From: an uncultured Erythrobacter sp.
Lineage (GTDB): Bacteria > Pseudomonadota > Alphaproteobacteria > Sphingomonadales > Sphingomonadaceae
Direction: 5' to 3'
NCBI GenBank assembly: GCA_913055155.1
Contig: CAJXJR010000004.1
Coordinates: 150,414 to 214,413, forward strand
Length of the DNA: 64,000 nt
Within the stretch, counting starts at the first letter, position 1, and each line of letters starts with the position of its first letter. Below the pieces are notes generated by a model that searched no databases, was not told where the DNA came from, and saw only the letters and a list, made by a program, of their open reading frames with translations. This document shows positions 18,708 to 27,763 of the stretch, piece after piece. The translations under genes and the position numbers were made by a program.

Positions 18708-19208
18708 TTAGAGATATGCTTCGAAACGATAACTTTCGTGGCACGCTACGCAATTGCCAAGGGCCTGCTGCCGCTTTTCGCGATAGCCCTGCAGGTCGCC
18801 GCCGTCGAGATCGCTGGCCATGACGCCAAAGGCTTGCCGCATGGCGCGGTTCATCGCCCGAAAGCCGTCGGGCAAGGCTTCGTGAAATCCTGCCGGATGT
18901 TCCCTGCCCTGCGCCTGCCCCGGCCCTTCCTCGCGCGCCAGCTGGGCCATGCGGGCCGTGTCCCCTGCCATTTCGGCTGCATCCAGATCGCGGATCGTCT
19001 CTAGCAGGCCGCGCATCTGCGCCAGCGCGAACTGGTGTTGCTCCGCGTTGAAGAGCACGGGCTCGCGCCGATCAGCCGTCGCCCCCACCTCGCTCGCCGC
19101 AGACTCAGCCTCAGGTGCCCCTTCGCCATCGGCGAAAAGGGACCAGGCCAGCAGGGCGAGAATCCCGGCCATCAGGACGATAAGCACATTGGCTTGCAGC
19201 TTGCCCAT
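18708..19208 (-). CDS. cytochrome c'-like membrane-anchored c-type cytochrome
   Basis: A 166-residue protein with an N-terminal hydrophobic anchor (about residues 7-25). A helical, Gln/Met/Ala-rich body follows, with a single CVACH haem motif at residues 153-157, close to the C-terminus. A haem site at the very end of a four-helix-type protein is characteristic of cytochrome c'. This family binds NO and is often linked to nitrosative stress protection. It lies downstream of the cyd genes and the broken truncated haemoglobin on the same strand, consistent with a gas-response cluster. The family call rests on the haem position and the helical body only. Confidence 0.6.
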   Translation of the reverse strand: MGKLQANVLIVLMAGILALLAWSLFADGEGAPEAESAASEVGATADRREPVLFNAEQHQFALAQMRGLLETIRDLDAAEMAGDTARMAQLAREEGPGQAQGREHPAGFHEALPDGFRAMNRAMRQAFGVMASDLDGGDLQGYREKRQQALGNCVACHESYRFEAYL

Positions 19209-19280
19209 TCCATTACCTCACGGGGTTACGCGCCCGGCTGCGCACACCCTCCCTACACCCTTCTCGGCCGCCGTGGTGTT

Positions 19281-19663
19281 CTACATGTGCCACACCAGCC
19301 GGTCGATCTGCTGGGCCAGTTCGCGCGAGAGCGGCGTGTCGGGCACGGTCTCTGCCCACGCACGGTGGAAGCAGATCAGGCAGCCGCCCGCTTCCTCCGC
19401 CCGATCTCGGCCACGAAATGGCGCCTGCGCAGCTGCGGGCGGCCGTATTTTTCCCAATACAGCGGCGGCCCGCCCAGCCAGCCGGTGAGGAACTCGTAGA
19501 GCTTCTCCTCTGCCCGTTCGAGCGAAGGCGGGTACACGTCGCACCAGGCTTTCGCCTCGGGCAGTTCGTCCATCAACTGGTAGATCCGGGCGCACAGGGC
19601 GCGCACCGTGGCTTCTCCACCCAACTGCTCGTAGGCCGACAGCTCCGGTGATGCCTCGCTCAC
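19281..19663 (-). pseudogene. group II truncated haemoglobin, split by an apparent one-base frameshift
   Basis: From a GTG at 19663 the frame reads as a truncated globin: AYEQLGG at the start, F/Y-rich middle, then YWEKYGRPQLRRRH with the proximal His before an EIG motif. It then runs into a stop after about 95 residues. The expected C-terminal helix (AEEAGGCLICFHRAWAETVP, then LSRELAQQIDRLVWHM) continues in another frame to 19281. Adding one G to the GGG run at about 19409-19411 joins both parts as EIGAEEAGG. The gene either decayed or the base is a sequencing or assembly error. The start overlaps the stop of cydX, so it belongs to the cyd transcript. Truncated globins handle O2 or NO. Confidence 0.7.
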
Positions 19664-19770
19664 TCGATGCCGTCCTCGTCTGGCAAGCTGTGGAACTCGT
19701 GCCAGATGCCGTTAAGCACCGCCACGCCCACCGCGAGGCCGAGACCCAGAACCCAGGTAAAATACCACAT
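19660..19770 (-). CDS. cydX: cytochrome bd oxidase small subunit CydX
   Basis: A 36-residue membrane peptide beginning MWYFTWVLGLGLAVG and ending in a short polar tail rich in Asp/Glu. The MWYFTW start followed by one glycine-rich helix is the CydX/CbdX signature; the peptide stabilises the haem groups of cytochrome bd. It lies 23 bp after cydB and its TGA overlaps the GTG start of the globin gene. The length fits the family (30-50 residues). Confidence 0.9.
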   Translation of the reverse strand: MWYFTWVLGLGLAVGVAVLNGIWHEFHSLPDEDGIE

Positions 19771-19793
19771 GGAAAATTCCCTTCGCGATCGGC

Positions 19794-20936
19794 TCAGTAG
19801 AAGTCGGGGTTGTGGGCCACTTCGTCCTCACCCACGCGACCGAACATCACCCGGTAGGCCCAGGCCGTGTAGATCAGCACCAGTGGCAGGAAGACCGCCG
19901 TCACCAGCAGCATGATGAACAGCGTCAGGTGGCTGGACGAGGCGTTCCACACCGTCAGGCTGGACTGCGGGTCGATCGAACTGGGCAGGATGAAGGGGAA
20001 CATCGATGCGCCCACCGAACCGATGATGCCCAGGTTGGCAGCAGACGACCCGGCGAAGACCATCGCATCCTTGCCACGGCGGATGCCCAGCAGCGCAATC
20101 AGCGGACCAGCCAGGCCCAGCGCGGGGAGGATCAGCAGCAGCGGATAGCTGGCATAGTTGTCCAGCCAGGCGCCTGCCTGCTCCACGGTATCGGTGTGCA
20201 GCGGGTTGGACGGGCCATTGGGATCGACGGTGCCCTGGATAGCAAAGCCAAGGTCGCCATAAGCGAGCCACGCGCCGCCCACCGCGTAGAGCACGAAAAC
20301 CGCCACGGCCGCGAAGCTGCCATACCGGATGGCGCGCGTGCGCACCGGCCCCGGCTCCAGCTTCATCGCCAGCCAGCCGGCACCGTGCAGCACCAGCATG
20401 GCGACTGAGACGAGCCCCGCCAGCAGCGCGAAGGGCGAGAAAAGGCTCAGCAGGCTGCCTTCATAAAAAGCGCGCAGCGTATCATCGAGGCGGAAGGGCG
20501 CGCCGGTCAGCACATTGCCCACCGCCACGCCGAACACCAGCGCGGGCACGAAACCGCCCACGAACAGCGCCCAGTCCCAGCGGCTGCGCCAGGCCGGGTC
20601 TTCCTTCTTGGAGCGGTACTTGAAGCCTACGGGCCGCAATATCAGCGCCGCCAGCACCAGGAACATGGCAAGGTAGAAGCCGGAGAAGCTGATCGCGTAG
20701 ACGAACGGCCAGGCAGCGAAAATCGCCCCGCCGCCAAGGATGAACCACACCTGGTTCCCTTCCCACGTTGCCCCAACGGTGTTGATGACCTGGCGCCGTT
20801 CCAGGTCGTTGCGGCCGACGAAGGGCAGCAGCGAGGCGACGCCGAGGTCGAACCCGTCGGTCAGGGCAAAGCCGATCAGCAGCACGCCCATCAGCGCCCA
20901 CCAGATCACCCGAAGCGTTTCATAATCGAGAGGCAT
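19794..20936 (-). CDS. cydB: cytochrome bd ubiquinol oxidase subunit II
   Basis: A 380-residue integral membrane protein with eight to nine hydrophobic helices. Recognisable CydB sequence is present: WWALMGVLLIGFALTDGFDLG at the start, TVGATWEGNQVWFILGGGAIFAAWP, and a C-terminal helix followed by a short polar tail. CydB pairs with CydA to form the terminal quinol:O2 oxidoreductase of the inner membrane. It lies 24 bp downstream of cydA in the same operon. Length and motifs match the Escherichia-type CydB rather than the cyanide-insensitive CioB, although the two are related. Confidence 0.93.
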   Translation of the reverse strand: MPLDYETLRVIWWALMGVLLIGFALTDGFDLGVASLLPFVGRNDLERRQVINTVGATWEGNQVWFILGGGAIFAAWPFVYAISFSGFYLAMFLVLAALILRPVGFKYRSKKEDPAWRSRWDWALFVGGFVPALVFGVAVGNVLTGAPFRLDDTLRAFYEGSLLSLFSPFALLAGLVSVAMLVLHGAGWLAMKLEPGPVRTRAIRYGSFAAVAVFVLYAVGGAWLAYGDLGFAIQGTVDPNGPSNPLHTDTVEQAGAWLDNYASYPLLLILPALGLAGPLIALLGIRRGKDAMVFAGSSAANLGIIGSVGASMFPFILPSSIDPQSSLTVWNASSSHLTLFIMLLVTAVFLPLVLIYTAWAYRVMFGRVGEDEVAHNPDFY

Positions 20937-20960
20937 GATACGAACTCCTTACGGACTGGC

Positions 20961-22544
20961 TTATTCGGCCGGAACGGCGGTGAACGAAGCGGGATTGCCC
21001 GCCTGCGGCTGCTGGCCTGCTCCCGGACGCCACGGCACATAGGTTTCCGGGCCCTTCCTGATCGTGGCGAGCATCAACCGCACCTCGATCACCGCCAGCG
21101 TGCCATAGAGCAGGGTGAAGCCGATGATCGTGGTCCACAGCTGCCCCACGGTGAGGCTGGAGGCGCCGAGGAAGGTCGGCAGGACCCCGTCGATTGCCCA
21201 CGGCTGGCGACCGTATTCGGCCACGGCCCAGCCCACTTCCGCCGCCAGCCACGGCAGCGGGATCGCCAGCACCGCCAGGCGCATGAACCACGGCTTGTTG
21301 AACTTGCGGGTGGTAGAGATCCAGAAGGCATAGGCAAAGAAGGCGATGAAGGCGAAGCCAAGGCCGGCCATGATCCGGAACAGCCAGAACAGCACCGGCA
21401 CGTCAGGCACCGTGCTCCAGGCAGCGGCCTCGATATCGGCATCGGTCGCCTGCAGCGGATCGTCGACGAACCGATTCAGCAGCAAGGCATAGCCAAGGTC
21501 GAGCTTGTGCTCCTCGAACTGCTGGCGCGCGGCCAGGTTGTCGGGATCGGTCTTCAGCACTTCCAGCGCCTCATAGGCGGGCAGGCCGTTGCGGATGCGG
21601 GCATTGGCGGTTTCCACCAGAGGGGTGATCCCCACGACCTCGCCATCCAGACTGCGCGTGGCGATCAGGCCGAGCACATAGGGAATCTTGATTTCGTGCG
21701 TCGTCTCGCGGCCTTCGTTCGACGGGATGCCGAACAGCGCAAGGCCGGCAGGCGCGGGTTCGGTTTCCCACATGCCTTCCATAGCGGCCAGCTTCATCTG
21801 CTGGTTGTCGGTCAGGGCATAGCCGCTCTCGTCACCCAGGACGACGACCGAGAGCGAGGAGGCCAGCCCGAAGGCGGCGGCCACGGCAAAGCTTCGCTTG
21901 GCGAATTCGCAATGCCGCTTCTTCAGCATGTAGAAGGCGCTGACGCCAAGCACGAAGACAGACGCCGTCACGTAGCCGGCGCTGACGGTGTGCACGAACT
22001 TGGCCTGGGCCACGGGGTTGAATATCACCTCCATGAAATCGGTGATCTCCATGCGCATGGTCTCGGGATTGAATTCGGCGCCCACCGGGTGCTGCATCCA
22101 GCCGTTGGCAACGAGGATCCACAGCGCCGACAGGTTCGACCCCAGCGCCACCATGAAGGTGGTGAACAGGTGCTGCCGCTTGGAAAGACGATCCCAGCCG
22201 AAGAACATCAGGCCGACGAAAGTGGCTTCGAGGAAGAAGGCCATCAGCCCTTCGATCGCCAGTGGCGCCCCGAAGATATCTCCGACATAGTGGCTGTAGT
22301 ACGACCAGTTGGTCCCGAACTCGAACTCCATGGTGAGGCCGGTGGCGACACCCAGGACGAAGTTGATGCCGAACAGCTTGCTCCAGAATCGCGTGATGTC
22401 CCGCCAGATCGGGCGGTCGGTCATCACATAGACACTTTCCATAATCACGAGAATGAAAGACAGCCCCAGTGTCAGTGGAACGAACAGAAAGTGATACATC
22501 GCGGTCAAGGCAAACTGCAGCCTTGAGAGCTCGAAAACTGCCAT
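20961..22544 (-). CDS. cydA: cytochrome bd ubiquinol oxidase subunit I
   Basis: A 527-residue membrane protein. The N-terminus MAVFELSRLQFALTAMYHF is diagnostic, with His18 matching the axial ligand His19 of Escherichia coli CydA. The long insert between the middle helices (roughly residues 250-380) makes it a long-Q-loop CydA, the form that oxidises ubiquinol at the periplasmic face. I set the start at the ATG at 22544 because the family begins there and an AGGGGAAA site lies 10-12 bases before it; the frame itself runs on upstream. First gene of cydA-cydB-cydX-globin. The high-affinity oxidase supports respiration at low oxygen. Confidence 0.93.
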   Translation of the reverse strand: MAVFELSRLQFALTAMYHFLFVPLTLGLSFILVIMESVYVMTDRPIWRDITRFWSKLFGINFVLGVATGLTMEFEFGTNWSYYSHYVGDIFGAPLAIEGLMAFFLEATFVGLMFFGWDRLSKRQHLFTTFMVALGSNLSALWILVANGWMQHPVGAEFNPETMRMEITDFMEVIFNPVAQAKFVHTVSAGYVTASVFVLGVSAFYMLKKRHCEFAKRSFAVAAAFGLASSLSVVVLGDESGYALTDNQQMKLAAMEGMWETEPAPAGLALFGIPSNEGRETTHEIKIPYVLGLIATRSLDGEVVGITPLVETANARIRNGLPAYEALEVLKTDPDNLAARQQFEEHKLDLGYALLLNRFVDDPLQATDADIEAAAWSTVPDVPVLFWLFRIMAGLGFAFIAFFAYAFWISTTRKFNKPWFMRLAVLAIPLPWLAAEVGWAVAEYGRQPWAIDGVLPTFLGASSLTVGQLWTTIIGFTLLYGTLAVIEVRLMLATIRKGPETYVPWRPGAGQQPQAGNPASFTAVPAE

Positions 22545-22674
22545 ATCCACTGGCTTTCCCCTGCTTTTGGAGGCGTGAAGCGACTCAGTAACCGAAAGGC
22601 CAGCTAGACCCTTGCAATCCATGCGTCAAGGATACATCGTACCAAAAAATGCAACAGTTATTGAAATTGTGATA
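22545..22674. promoter_or_regulatory. divergent cydA/cydD control region
   Basis: A 130-bp spacer between the oxidase operon (minus) and its assembly transporter (plus). The half next to cydD is AT-rich compared with flanking DNA. I looked for an FNR/Anr box (TTGAT-N4-ATCAA) and found only poor partial matches, so no operator is claimed. Shared control of both operons from here is plausible because CydDC is needed for bd oxidase assembly. Confidence 0.4.
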
Positions 22675-24231
22675 ATGAAAGCTGCAATTGGTCGCCTGGT
22701 GTTGGTGCTGGATGTTGTGGGTGCGGCGTTGTTCGCGGCCGCGCTGGCCGCCGCCGTGGCCGGGGCCGCACAAGGGGGGCTGACGGGCACTCAGCTGCTC
22801 ACCGGCACACTGTTGCTGGTCGCCAGCGGCCTTGTGCGCGCCACAACGCTTGCAGCGCCCGAGGCGCTGGCGACAAACGACGCGCGCACCCTATTGGCCG
22901 ACTTGCGCGGTCGCCTGCTGCCGCACCTGTTCGCCGGTCGCCTGTCCACCCCGCTTGCACCGGGCAATGCGGCAACGATCGCGCTCGACCATGGCGAGGC
23001 GCTGCGCATGCGCGCCGTGCGCTTTGCCCCGGTGCGCCTGGCCGCGGTTGTCAGCCCGCTGATCGTGCTGGTCCTCACCGCCTTCGCCTCGCTGGTAGCG
23101 GCGGGCATCCTGCTGTTCACTTTCGTGTTCTTCGTGCTGGTGATGATCCTCACCGGCAACCTCGCCGCGCGCGAGGCCGATGCCCAGCTTGGCGCGCTCA
23201 CCACGCTGTCGGGCCTGATCGAGGATCGCCTGCTGCACCTGCCCATAATCCGCCATTTCGGCGCGGAGGAACGCATCACCCGCCAGATCGGCCAGTCGTC
23301 GCAGGAACTGTCGGACCGCACCGTCGCCGTGCTGCGCAAGGCCTTCCTCTCCAGTGCCGCGCTGGAGTTCTTCGCCGCGCTCGCGGTGGCGCTGGTGGCG
23401 GTCTATTGCGGCTTCAGCCTGCTGGGCCTGCTGCCCTTCCCCGACCCTGAGGAACTGACGCTGGCCGAGGCCTTCTTCGCGCTGACGCTGGCGCCCGAAT
23501 TCTACTTGCCGATGCGCCGCCTTGCTGCCGCCTATCACGAAAAGCAGGTGGGCGAGGCAGCCGACCGCGTGATCGATCCGCTGCTGGCCGAAGCCGATGC
23601 CCCGGCGCCGCAAGTGGCCCCCTTCAGCGGGATCGCCGTCGACGAGGTCACCGTGCGGTTCGACGAGCGCGTGATCGGCCCGATCTCCTTCGACCTTGGC
23701 CCCGTCGGCATGGCGGTGCTGGCGGGCCCGACCGGCAGCGGCAAGTCGACCATGCTGGGCGTGATCGCCGGCCAGGTGGAAGCCGCAGGAGGCGTTGTCG
23801 CGGTGCCCGACACCAGCGCCCGGCCGGACCCGCAGGATATCGCCTGGGCCGCGCAAAAGCCGCTGCTGTTGCCCGGCACGCTGGCGTACAACATCGCTAT
23901 CGCCCAGCCACAAGCAACGCCAGCGCAGATCGAGGCGGTGGCCCGGCAAGTGGGCCTTGGCGATGTGATCGCCCGGCGCGGGCTGGACCTTGTGCTGGAC
24001 ACGCAGGGGGCCGGGCTTTCGGGCGGAGAGGGGCGCCGCATCGGCCTGGCCAGGGCGATCCTTTCGCGCCGCCCGCTGATCCTGCTGGACGAGCCGACCG
24101 CGGATCTCGATGCCGCCTCCGCCGCCGGGATCACCGCGCTGCTGGCAGACCTTGCGCACGAACGCGCCCTGGTCGTTGCCACGCACGATCAGCAAGTCGT
24201 CGCGCTGGGCGACACGGTGGTGCGGCTGTGA
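22675..24231 (+). CDS. cydD: thiol reductant ABC exporter subunit CydD
   Basis: A protein of about 518 residues: an N-terminal membrane domain with several hydrophobic helices (to about residue 300), then an ABC ATPase domain. The ATPase has Walker A GPTGSGKS, signature LSGGE and Walker B LILLDEP. CydDC exports cysteine and glutathione to the periplasm and is required for cytochrome bd assembly. The start is uncertain. The ATG at 22675 begins just before the first hydrophobic helix, but upstream in-frame TTG/ATG/GTG codons at 22612-22669 exist and none has a clear ribosome site. The 3' end overlaps cydC (GTGA). It is placed as CydD because it comes first and precedes the CydC-like partner. 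Confidence 0.85.
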   Translation: MKAAIGRLVLVLDVVGAALFAAALAAAVAGAAQGGLTGTQLLTGTLLLVASGLVRATTLAAPEALATNDARTLLADLRGRLLPHLFAGRLSTPLAPGNAATIALDHGEALRMRAVRFAPVRLAAVVSPLIVLVLTAFASLVAAGILLFTFVFFVLVMILTGNLAAREADAQLGALTTLSGLIEDRLLHLPIIRHFGAEERITRQIGQSSQELSDRTVAVLRKAFLSSAALEFFAALAVALVAVYCGFSLLGLLPFPDPEELTLAEAFFALTLAPEFYLPMRRLAAAYHEKQVGEAADRVIDPLLAEADAPAPQVAPFSGIAVDEVTVRFDERVIGPISFDLGPVGMAVLAGPTGSGKSTMLGVIAGQVEAAGGVVAVPDTSARPDPQDIAWAAQKPLLLPGTLAYNIAIAQPQATPAQIEAVARQVGLGDVIARRGLDLVLDTQGAGLSGGEGRRIGLARAILSRRPLILLDEPTADLDAASAAGITALLADLAHERALVVATHDQQVVALGDTVVRL

Positions 24232-25829
24232 CCGAACGCCAGCTTCTTGCCGACCTGCTCGAAGCCACCGGTGCCGGGCGCAAGCGGCTGCGCCTTGCCG
24301 CCGCTTGCGGCGTGCTCGCCAGCCTGTCAGCCGTCGCACTGCTGGGACTGTCCGGCTGGTTCCTCGCCTCGGCCGCAATCGCGGGCGCAGCCGGCATGGC
24401 GGCGGCCCAGGCGTTCAACTACCTGATCCCCTCGGCAGCCATTCGCCTGATGGCGATCCTGCGCACCGCCGGGCGCTATGGCGAGCGGCTGCTGGGCCAC
24501 CAGGCCGCACTGCAAGGCATGGCCGTGCTGCGCACCCGCCTGTTCTCGCGCCGCGCTGCAGAGGATTCGCGCACGCAGGCAGATTCCCCGCGCACCGCCG
24601 GCGCAGTCTTGCTCGACGATATCGCCGCGCTGGAGGATATCGTCGTCCGCCGCCCGGCGGTGGTTGCCGGGCTGGCTGGCGGCGTTGCCTCGGTCGCGCT
24701 TGTCGCCATGGCCGGCTGGGCCGCAGCCTTGCTGCAAGCCGCTGCCATCACCGTACTCCCGCTGTTACTGCGCTGGCTGGTCACGCGGCTGACGGCAGCG
24801 CCTTCCGCGCAGCTCGCCAACGATACCATAGCGCTGCGCGCCGCCCTCACCGACTATCTCGCCGCTCGCGCGGAAGTGGCTGCCTACGGCCTTACGCCGC
24901 ATGTGATGGAGGCGATCGCCCCGGTGCAGGAGCGGTTCGAGGCGAGCAAGGCGCGCCTGCTGAAAGGCGAAGCGCTGATCGCTGCCGTGCTGGGCGGCTG
25001 CATGGCGCTGAGCGTGGCCGGCGTGCTGCTGTTAGCGCACGGTGCCGATGCCCCGATCCTCGCGCTCGCCCTGCTGGCCAGCGCCGCCGGGGTTGAGGCG
25101 ATGACCGGCTTTGCCCGCAACGCCATGCGCAAGGCGGGAATCGAAACCTCGCTGGAACGCCTTGGCAAGCTGTCGCAATCCACCCGCACAGCACAGGTCT
25201 TCGCCCGGCGCGAGGCACGACCCGCAACGATCGGGATCGGTGAAGAGACGCTTGCGCCGGGAGAGCGGATCGCCATCACCGGTGTCTCAGGCTCGGGCAA
25301 GACGCAGTTGCTGGAAGCCCTGGCCGGGCTGCGCGCGCCAAGCCATGCGCTCACGCTGAACGGCATGCCGCTGGACGATGTCGAGGCGGATAGCCTGCGC
25401 CGCCAGTTTGCCCTCGTGCCGCAGGACCCGATGCTGATGATGGGCACCGTGGCCGACAACCTGCGTATAGCGGCGCCATCGCTTGGCGAGCAGGCGATGC
25501 GGGAAGCACTGGAAGTAGCCGGCCTCGATCAACGCGTGGCGCAGGCGCCGAGCGGTCTCGAGACCTGGCTCGGCCCCGATGGCCGCCTGCTGTCAGGCGG
25601 TGAACGCAAGCGCCTTGCGCTGGCCCGCGCCCTGCTGGCCGGGCGACCGTGGCTGCTGCTCGACGAACCGACCGAAGGCCTTGACGCAGCCACGGAGCAA
25701 GCCGTTGTCGAACGCCTGGAACACTGGCTGGACCGGACCGGCACCGGCCTGATCCTGGTCTCCCACCGCCAAGCCCCCACGAGGCTGGCAAGACGCGCGC
25801 TGCCGCTCGAAAACGTGGCAAGGCACTGA
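24228..25829 (+). CDS. cydC: thiol reductant ABC exporter subunit CydC
   Basis: A 533-residue ABC half-transporter that starts at a GTG overlapping the cydD stop. The membrane domain begins with a helix SLSAVALLGLSGWFLASAA, typical of CydC. The ATPase domain has Walker A GVSGSGKT, LSGGERKR and Walker B WLLLDEP. It forms the heterodimer with CydD for thiol export. The duplicated tRNA-Leu 3' end starts 65 bp after its stop codon, so this is the last backbone gene before the genomic island. Confidence 0.88.
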   Translation: MTERQLLADLLEATGAGRKRLRLAAACGVLASLSAVALLGLSGWFLASAAIAGAAGMAAAQAFNYLIPSAAIRLMAILRTAGRYGERLLGHQAALQGMAVLRTRLFSRRAAEDSRTQADSPRTAGAVLLDDIAALEDIVVRRPAVVAGLAGGVASVALVAMAGWAAALLQAAAITVLPLLLRWLVTRLTAAPSAQLANDTIALRAALTDYLAARAEVAAYGLTPHVMEAIAPVQERFEASKARLLKGEALIAAVLGGCMALSVAGVLLLAHGADAPILALALLASAAGVEAMTGFARNAMRKAGIETSLERLGKLSQSTRTAQVFARREARPATIGIGEETLAPGERIAITGVSGSGKTQLLEALAGLRAPSHALTLNGMPLDDVEADSLRRQFALVPQDPMLMMGTVADNLRIAAPSLGEQAMREALEVAGLDQRVAQAPSGLETWLGPDGRLLSGGERKRLALARALLAGRPWLLLDEPTEGLDAATEQAVVERLEHWLDRTGTGLILVSHRQAPTRLARRALPLENVARH

Positions 25830-25894
25830 GCAACCGAAGAAGGGGCGCAAGACCCGCTTGCACCGCGAAGTATCGGCCTGTCTTGTGTGTGAAA

Positions 25895-25913
25895 TGGTGC
25901 CCAGAAGAGGACT
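25895..25913. repeat. left attachment-site repeat (tRNA-Leu 3' fragment)
   Basis: TGGTGCCCAGAAGAGGACT is identical to the last 19 bases of the tRNA-Leu gene at the other island end. It includes CCA, the acceptor strand and the start of the T arm. The match decays right after (TG versus CG, then diverging), as expected for an att core. Only this fragment is present, with no tRNA body. Confidence 0.88.
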
Positions 25914-26061
25914 TGCACCACCCTCCATTAACACCCTGAAATATAACGCTCTAATCGCTTAGCAGCTCATCCTTTTGCACCCAATATATGCACCATTCAA
26001 GGTCTCGATTTGGGGCTCTTCTTATCGAAAGAACGCGCCATCCAAAACCTGTGCTCCCCAA

Positions 26062-27210
26062 CTAGGCGAGATTGAGTATCTTAGCGGCGACCTCACCTGA
26101 GATCTCCTCACCTGGTTCCACGCCAAAGCGACGGATAGCCCTCTCAAAAACGCGCTTGCACTGAATAAACAGATTTCTCGGAGTCGTTGACAACTCATTT
26201 CCAACTATGATCCCGACGGCTTCATCGGAAAACGGATAGAAAGTACCTTTATAGCTCGAGCCTTCCTCCCGAAAGAAATCAAGTTGGCTTCTGAGAAACT
26301 CTAAAGCCTGTTCATCGTCCATCATTGGGACCTCGATGTAGCTACGGGTCATCCTCTTAACGAGGTGTTGGTGCATGACCGCTTCGATCAAGGCAGTCGC
26401 AGCCGTAAAGCTCATCAGAAGTCCGAAACGATAGGGGAGTGAATTTATCAATTCTCGCAGACCGGTAAAAACGGCGTCTGATTCAGCTGGTTTAGCGTCG
26501 AGCAGCATTTCGGATTCATCAATGAACAAGTAGACAGATTCATGAACGCGAGATCCATCAGGAAATTCCAGCGCTAGCACGCGGAAGAACTCACCAAGCA
26601 CTTTCGCTGCAAGGAAATCAGAATCAATCTTGAACTCGTATTCCGGCCCGTCGCATTTTGCTTGGCCGGTCAGAAACTCGTAAACTTTCGCCCCTGGCTT
26701 ACTACCCCGCGCGAGCAGCGCAACCATGGGCCGGTTGGATTCGTCTAGAAGATTTAGAGCCGCCTCCATGAAGGTACTTTTGTCCTTCTGGTCCCCCATG
26801 CCCTTTTCTTCCGCTAGGCGCTGGACGTTGCGGTCGAGGATCTCGGAGATCTTTTCGCAATAGTCGGTAATCTTATCTCTGGTGATGTCCTCGAAAATTC
26901 GTTTCGCGATGCTCATAAAGCTTAGCTTATTGGCGACCTGCGGTCGGGGCAGGTAGATCGCCAGAGAATTGAAGTTCTCTGTATCCTCGCGGATGAGTGT
27001 CCTTAGGTACATCAGCGCGTGGCTCTTTCCCGCGCCTAACTCGCCCCAAAGCACAGCAAACTCACTCACACCAATGTCGCGGGCCCTGACCCCGTGCACC
27101 AGATCAACTAAGTCTTCTCTTAGTTCTTGGTCGCCAGCCCAATTATGTACACTGCTTTCCGGTGCGATAGGGAAGGGATCCTGGGTAAGGCCAAAATCTT
27201 CGAATTTCAT
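26062..27210 (-). CDS. AAA+ ATPase, ExeA/TniB/Orc-like
   Basis: A 382-residue protein. The N-terminal FGLTQDPFPI motif is shared with ExeA/TniB-type AAA+ proteins. Walker A is GELGAGKS at residues 56-63, and Walker B is VYLFIDESE at about 225. The C-terminal part is helical. I placed the start at the ATG that overlaps the stop of the PLD gene (ATGA); earlier in-frame codons lie within that gene. It is the last gene of the five-gene operon. AAA+ proteins of this type load or regulate partner nucleases or recombinases on DNA, so it may serve the PLD protein upstream. The specific family within AAA+ is not recognised. Confidence 0.75.
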   Translation of the reverse strand: MKFEDFGLTQDPFPIAPESSVHNWAGDQELREDLVDLVHGVRARDIGVSEFAVLWGELGAGKSHALMYLRTLIREDTENFNSLAIYLPRPQVANKLSFMSIAKRIFEDITRDKITDYCEKISEILDRNVQRLAEEKGMGDQKDKSTFMEAALNLLDESNRPMVALLARGSKPGAKVYEFLTGQAKCDGPEYEFKIDSDFLAAKVLGEFFRVLALEFPDGSRVHESVYLFIDESEMLLDAKPAESDAVFTGLRELINSLPYRFGLLMSFTAATALIEAVMHQHLVKRMTRSYIEVPMMDDEQALEFLRSQLDFFREEGSSYKGTFYPFSDEAVGIIVGNELSTTPRNLFIQCKRVFERAIRRFGVEPGEEISGEVAAKILNLA

Positions 27211-27743
27211 ACTACTTCCTCCACGCTGTCCGGAAAATTGCTGCCTGCCCATTGTGTATAACTGAGAGCACCTCTGCCCGTCAGTCGCGATACTTCTCGA
27301 AGGCAGGGTGAATTCGGGCCAAAACCCTCAAGCTCAGCTACTAACTCGTGATTACGCTCCATGCCTCCCAGCGTAAAATTGGACGAGCCCACAAATGACC
27401 TGAAATGACCTTTCGAATATTGAATTCGATAAATTTTGGCATGCAGATATGGTGCTGCCCTGATGAACAAATCAATTCCCATGCCCGCCAGCGTCTTTGC
27501 CGAATCTCGATCTAGAGCAGTTGCGTCAACTCCGGGAGGACGAGTTATAATCGATATATTTTCAACGCCACGCGACTGAAGATGCCTACAGAAAACGATG
27601 ACGTTGTCGAAGGGCTTCGGGAGCTTATCAAAATAGGGTGAGCAAATAGTGATACTCTCTATTGGCTCGCTCAAAGACGAGACAAACCGCCGATAAAATT
27701 GCTTCGTGTAGTGGACATCTTGATTGGTAATCTTACAGCGCAT
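27207..27743 (-). CDS. phospholipase D-like domain protein (putative nuclease)
   Basis: A 178-residue protein with a single HKD-type site: H101-x-K103 in LHAKIYRI, followed by GSSNFT at about 119-124 with Asn122. Single-HKD PLD proteins act as dimers and in defence systems are often nucleases (BfiI- and DrmC-like). The Asp of the classical HxK-x4-D motif is not evident, so activity is uncertain. The gene sits 20 bp after the unknown 370-residue gene and overlaps the AAA+ gene by four bases. The size is close to a minimal PLD domain with no extra DNA-binding part. Confidence 0.75.
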   Translation of the reverse strand: MRCKITNQDVHYTKQFYRRFVSSLSEPIESITICSPYFDKLPKPFDNVIVFCRHLQSRGVENISIITRPPGVDATALDRDSAKTLAGMGIDLFIRAAPYLHAKIYRIQYSKGHFRSFVGSSNFTLGGMERNHELVAELEGFGPNSPCLREVSRLTGRGALSYTQWAGSNFPDSVEEVV

Positions 27744-27763
27744 GCCAGCTCAGCCCCATGCCT

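Noticed and set aside
22612..22674. Upstream in-frame TTG/ATG/GTG starts for cydD and a possible FNR box in the same spacer
   Set aside because: No ribosome site supports the longer starts, and the TTGAAATTGTGATAA-like sequence does not match the second half of an FNR site.
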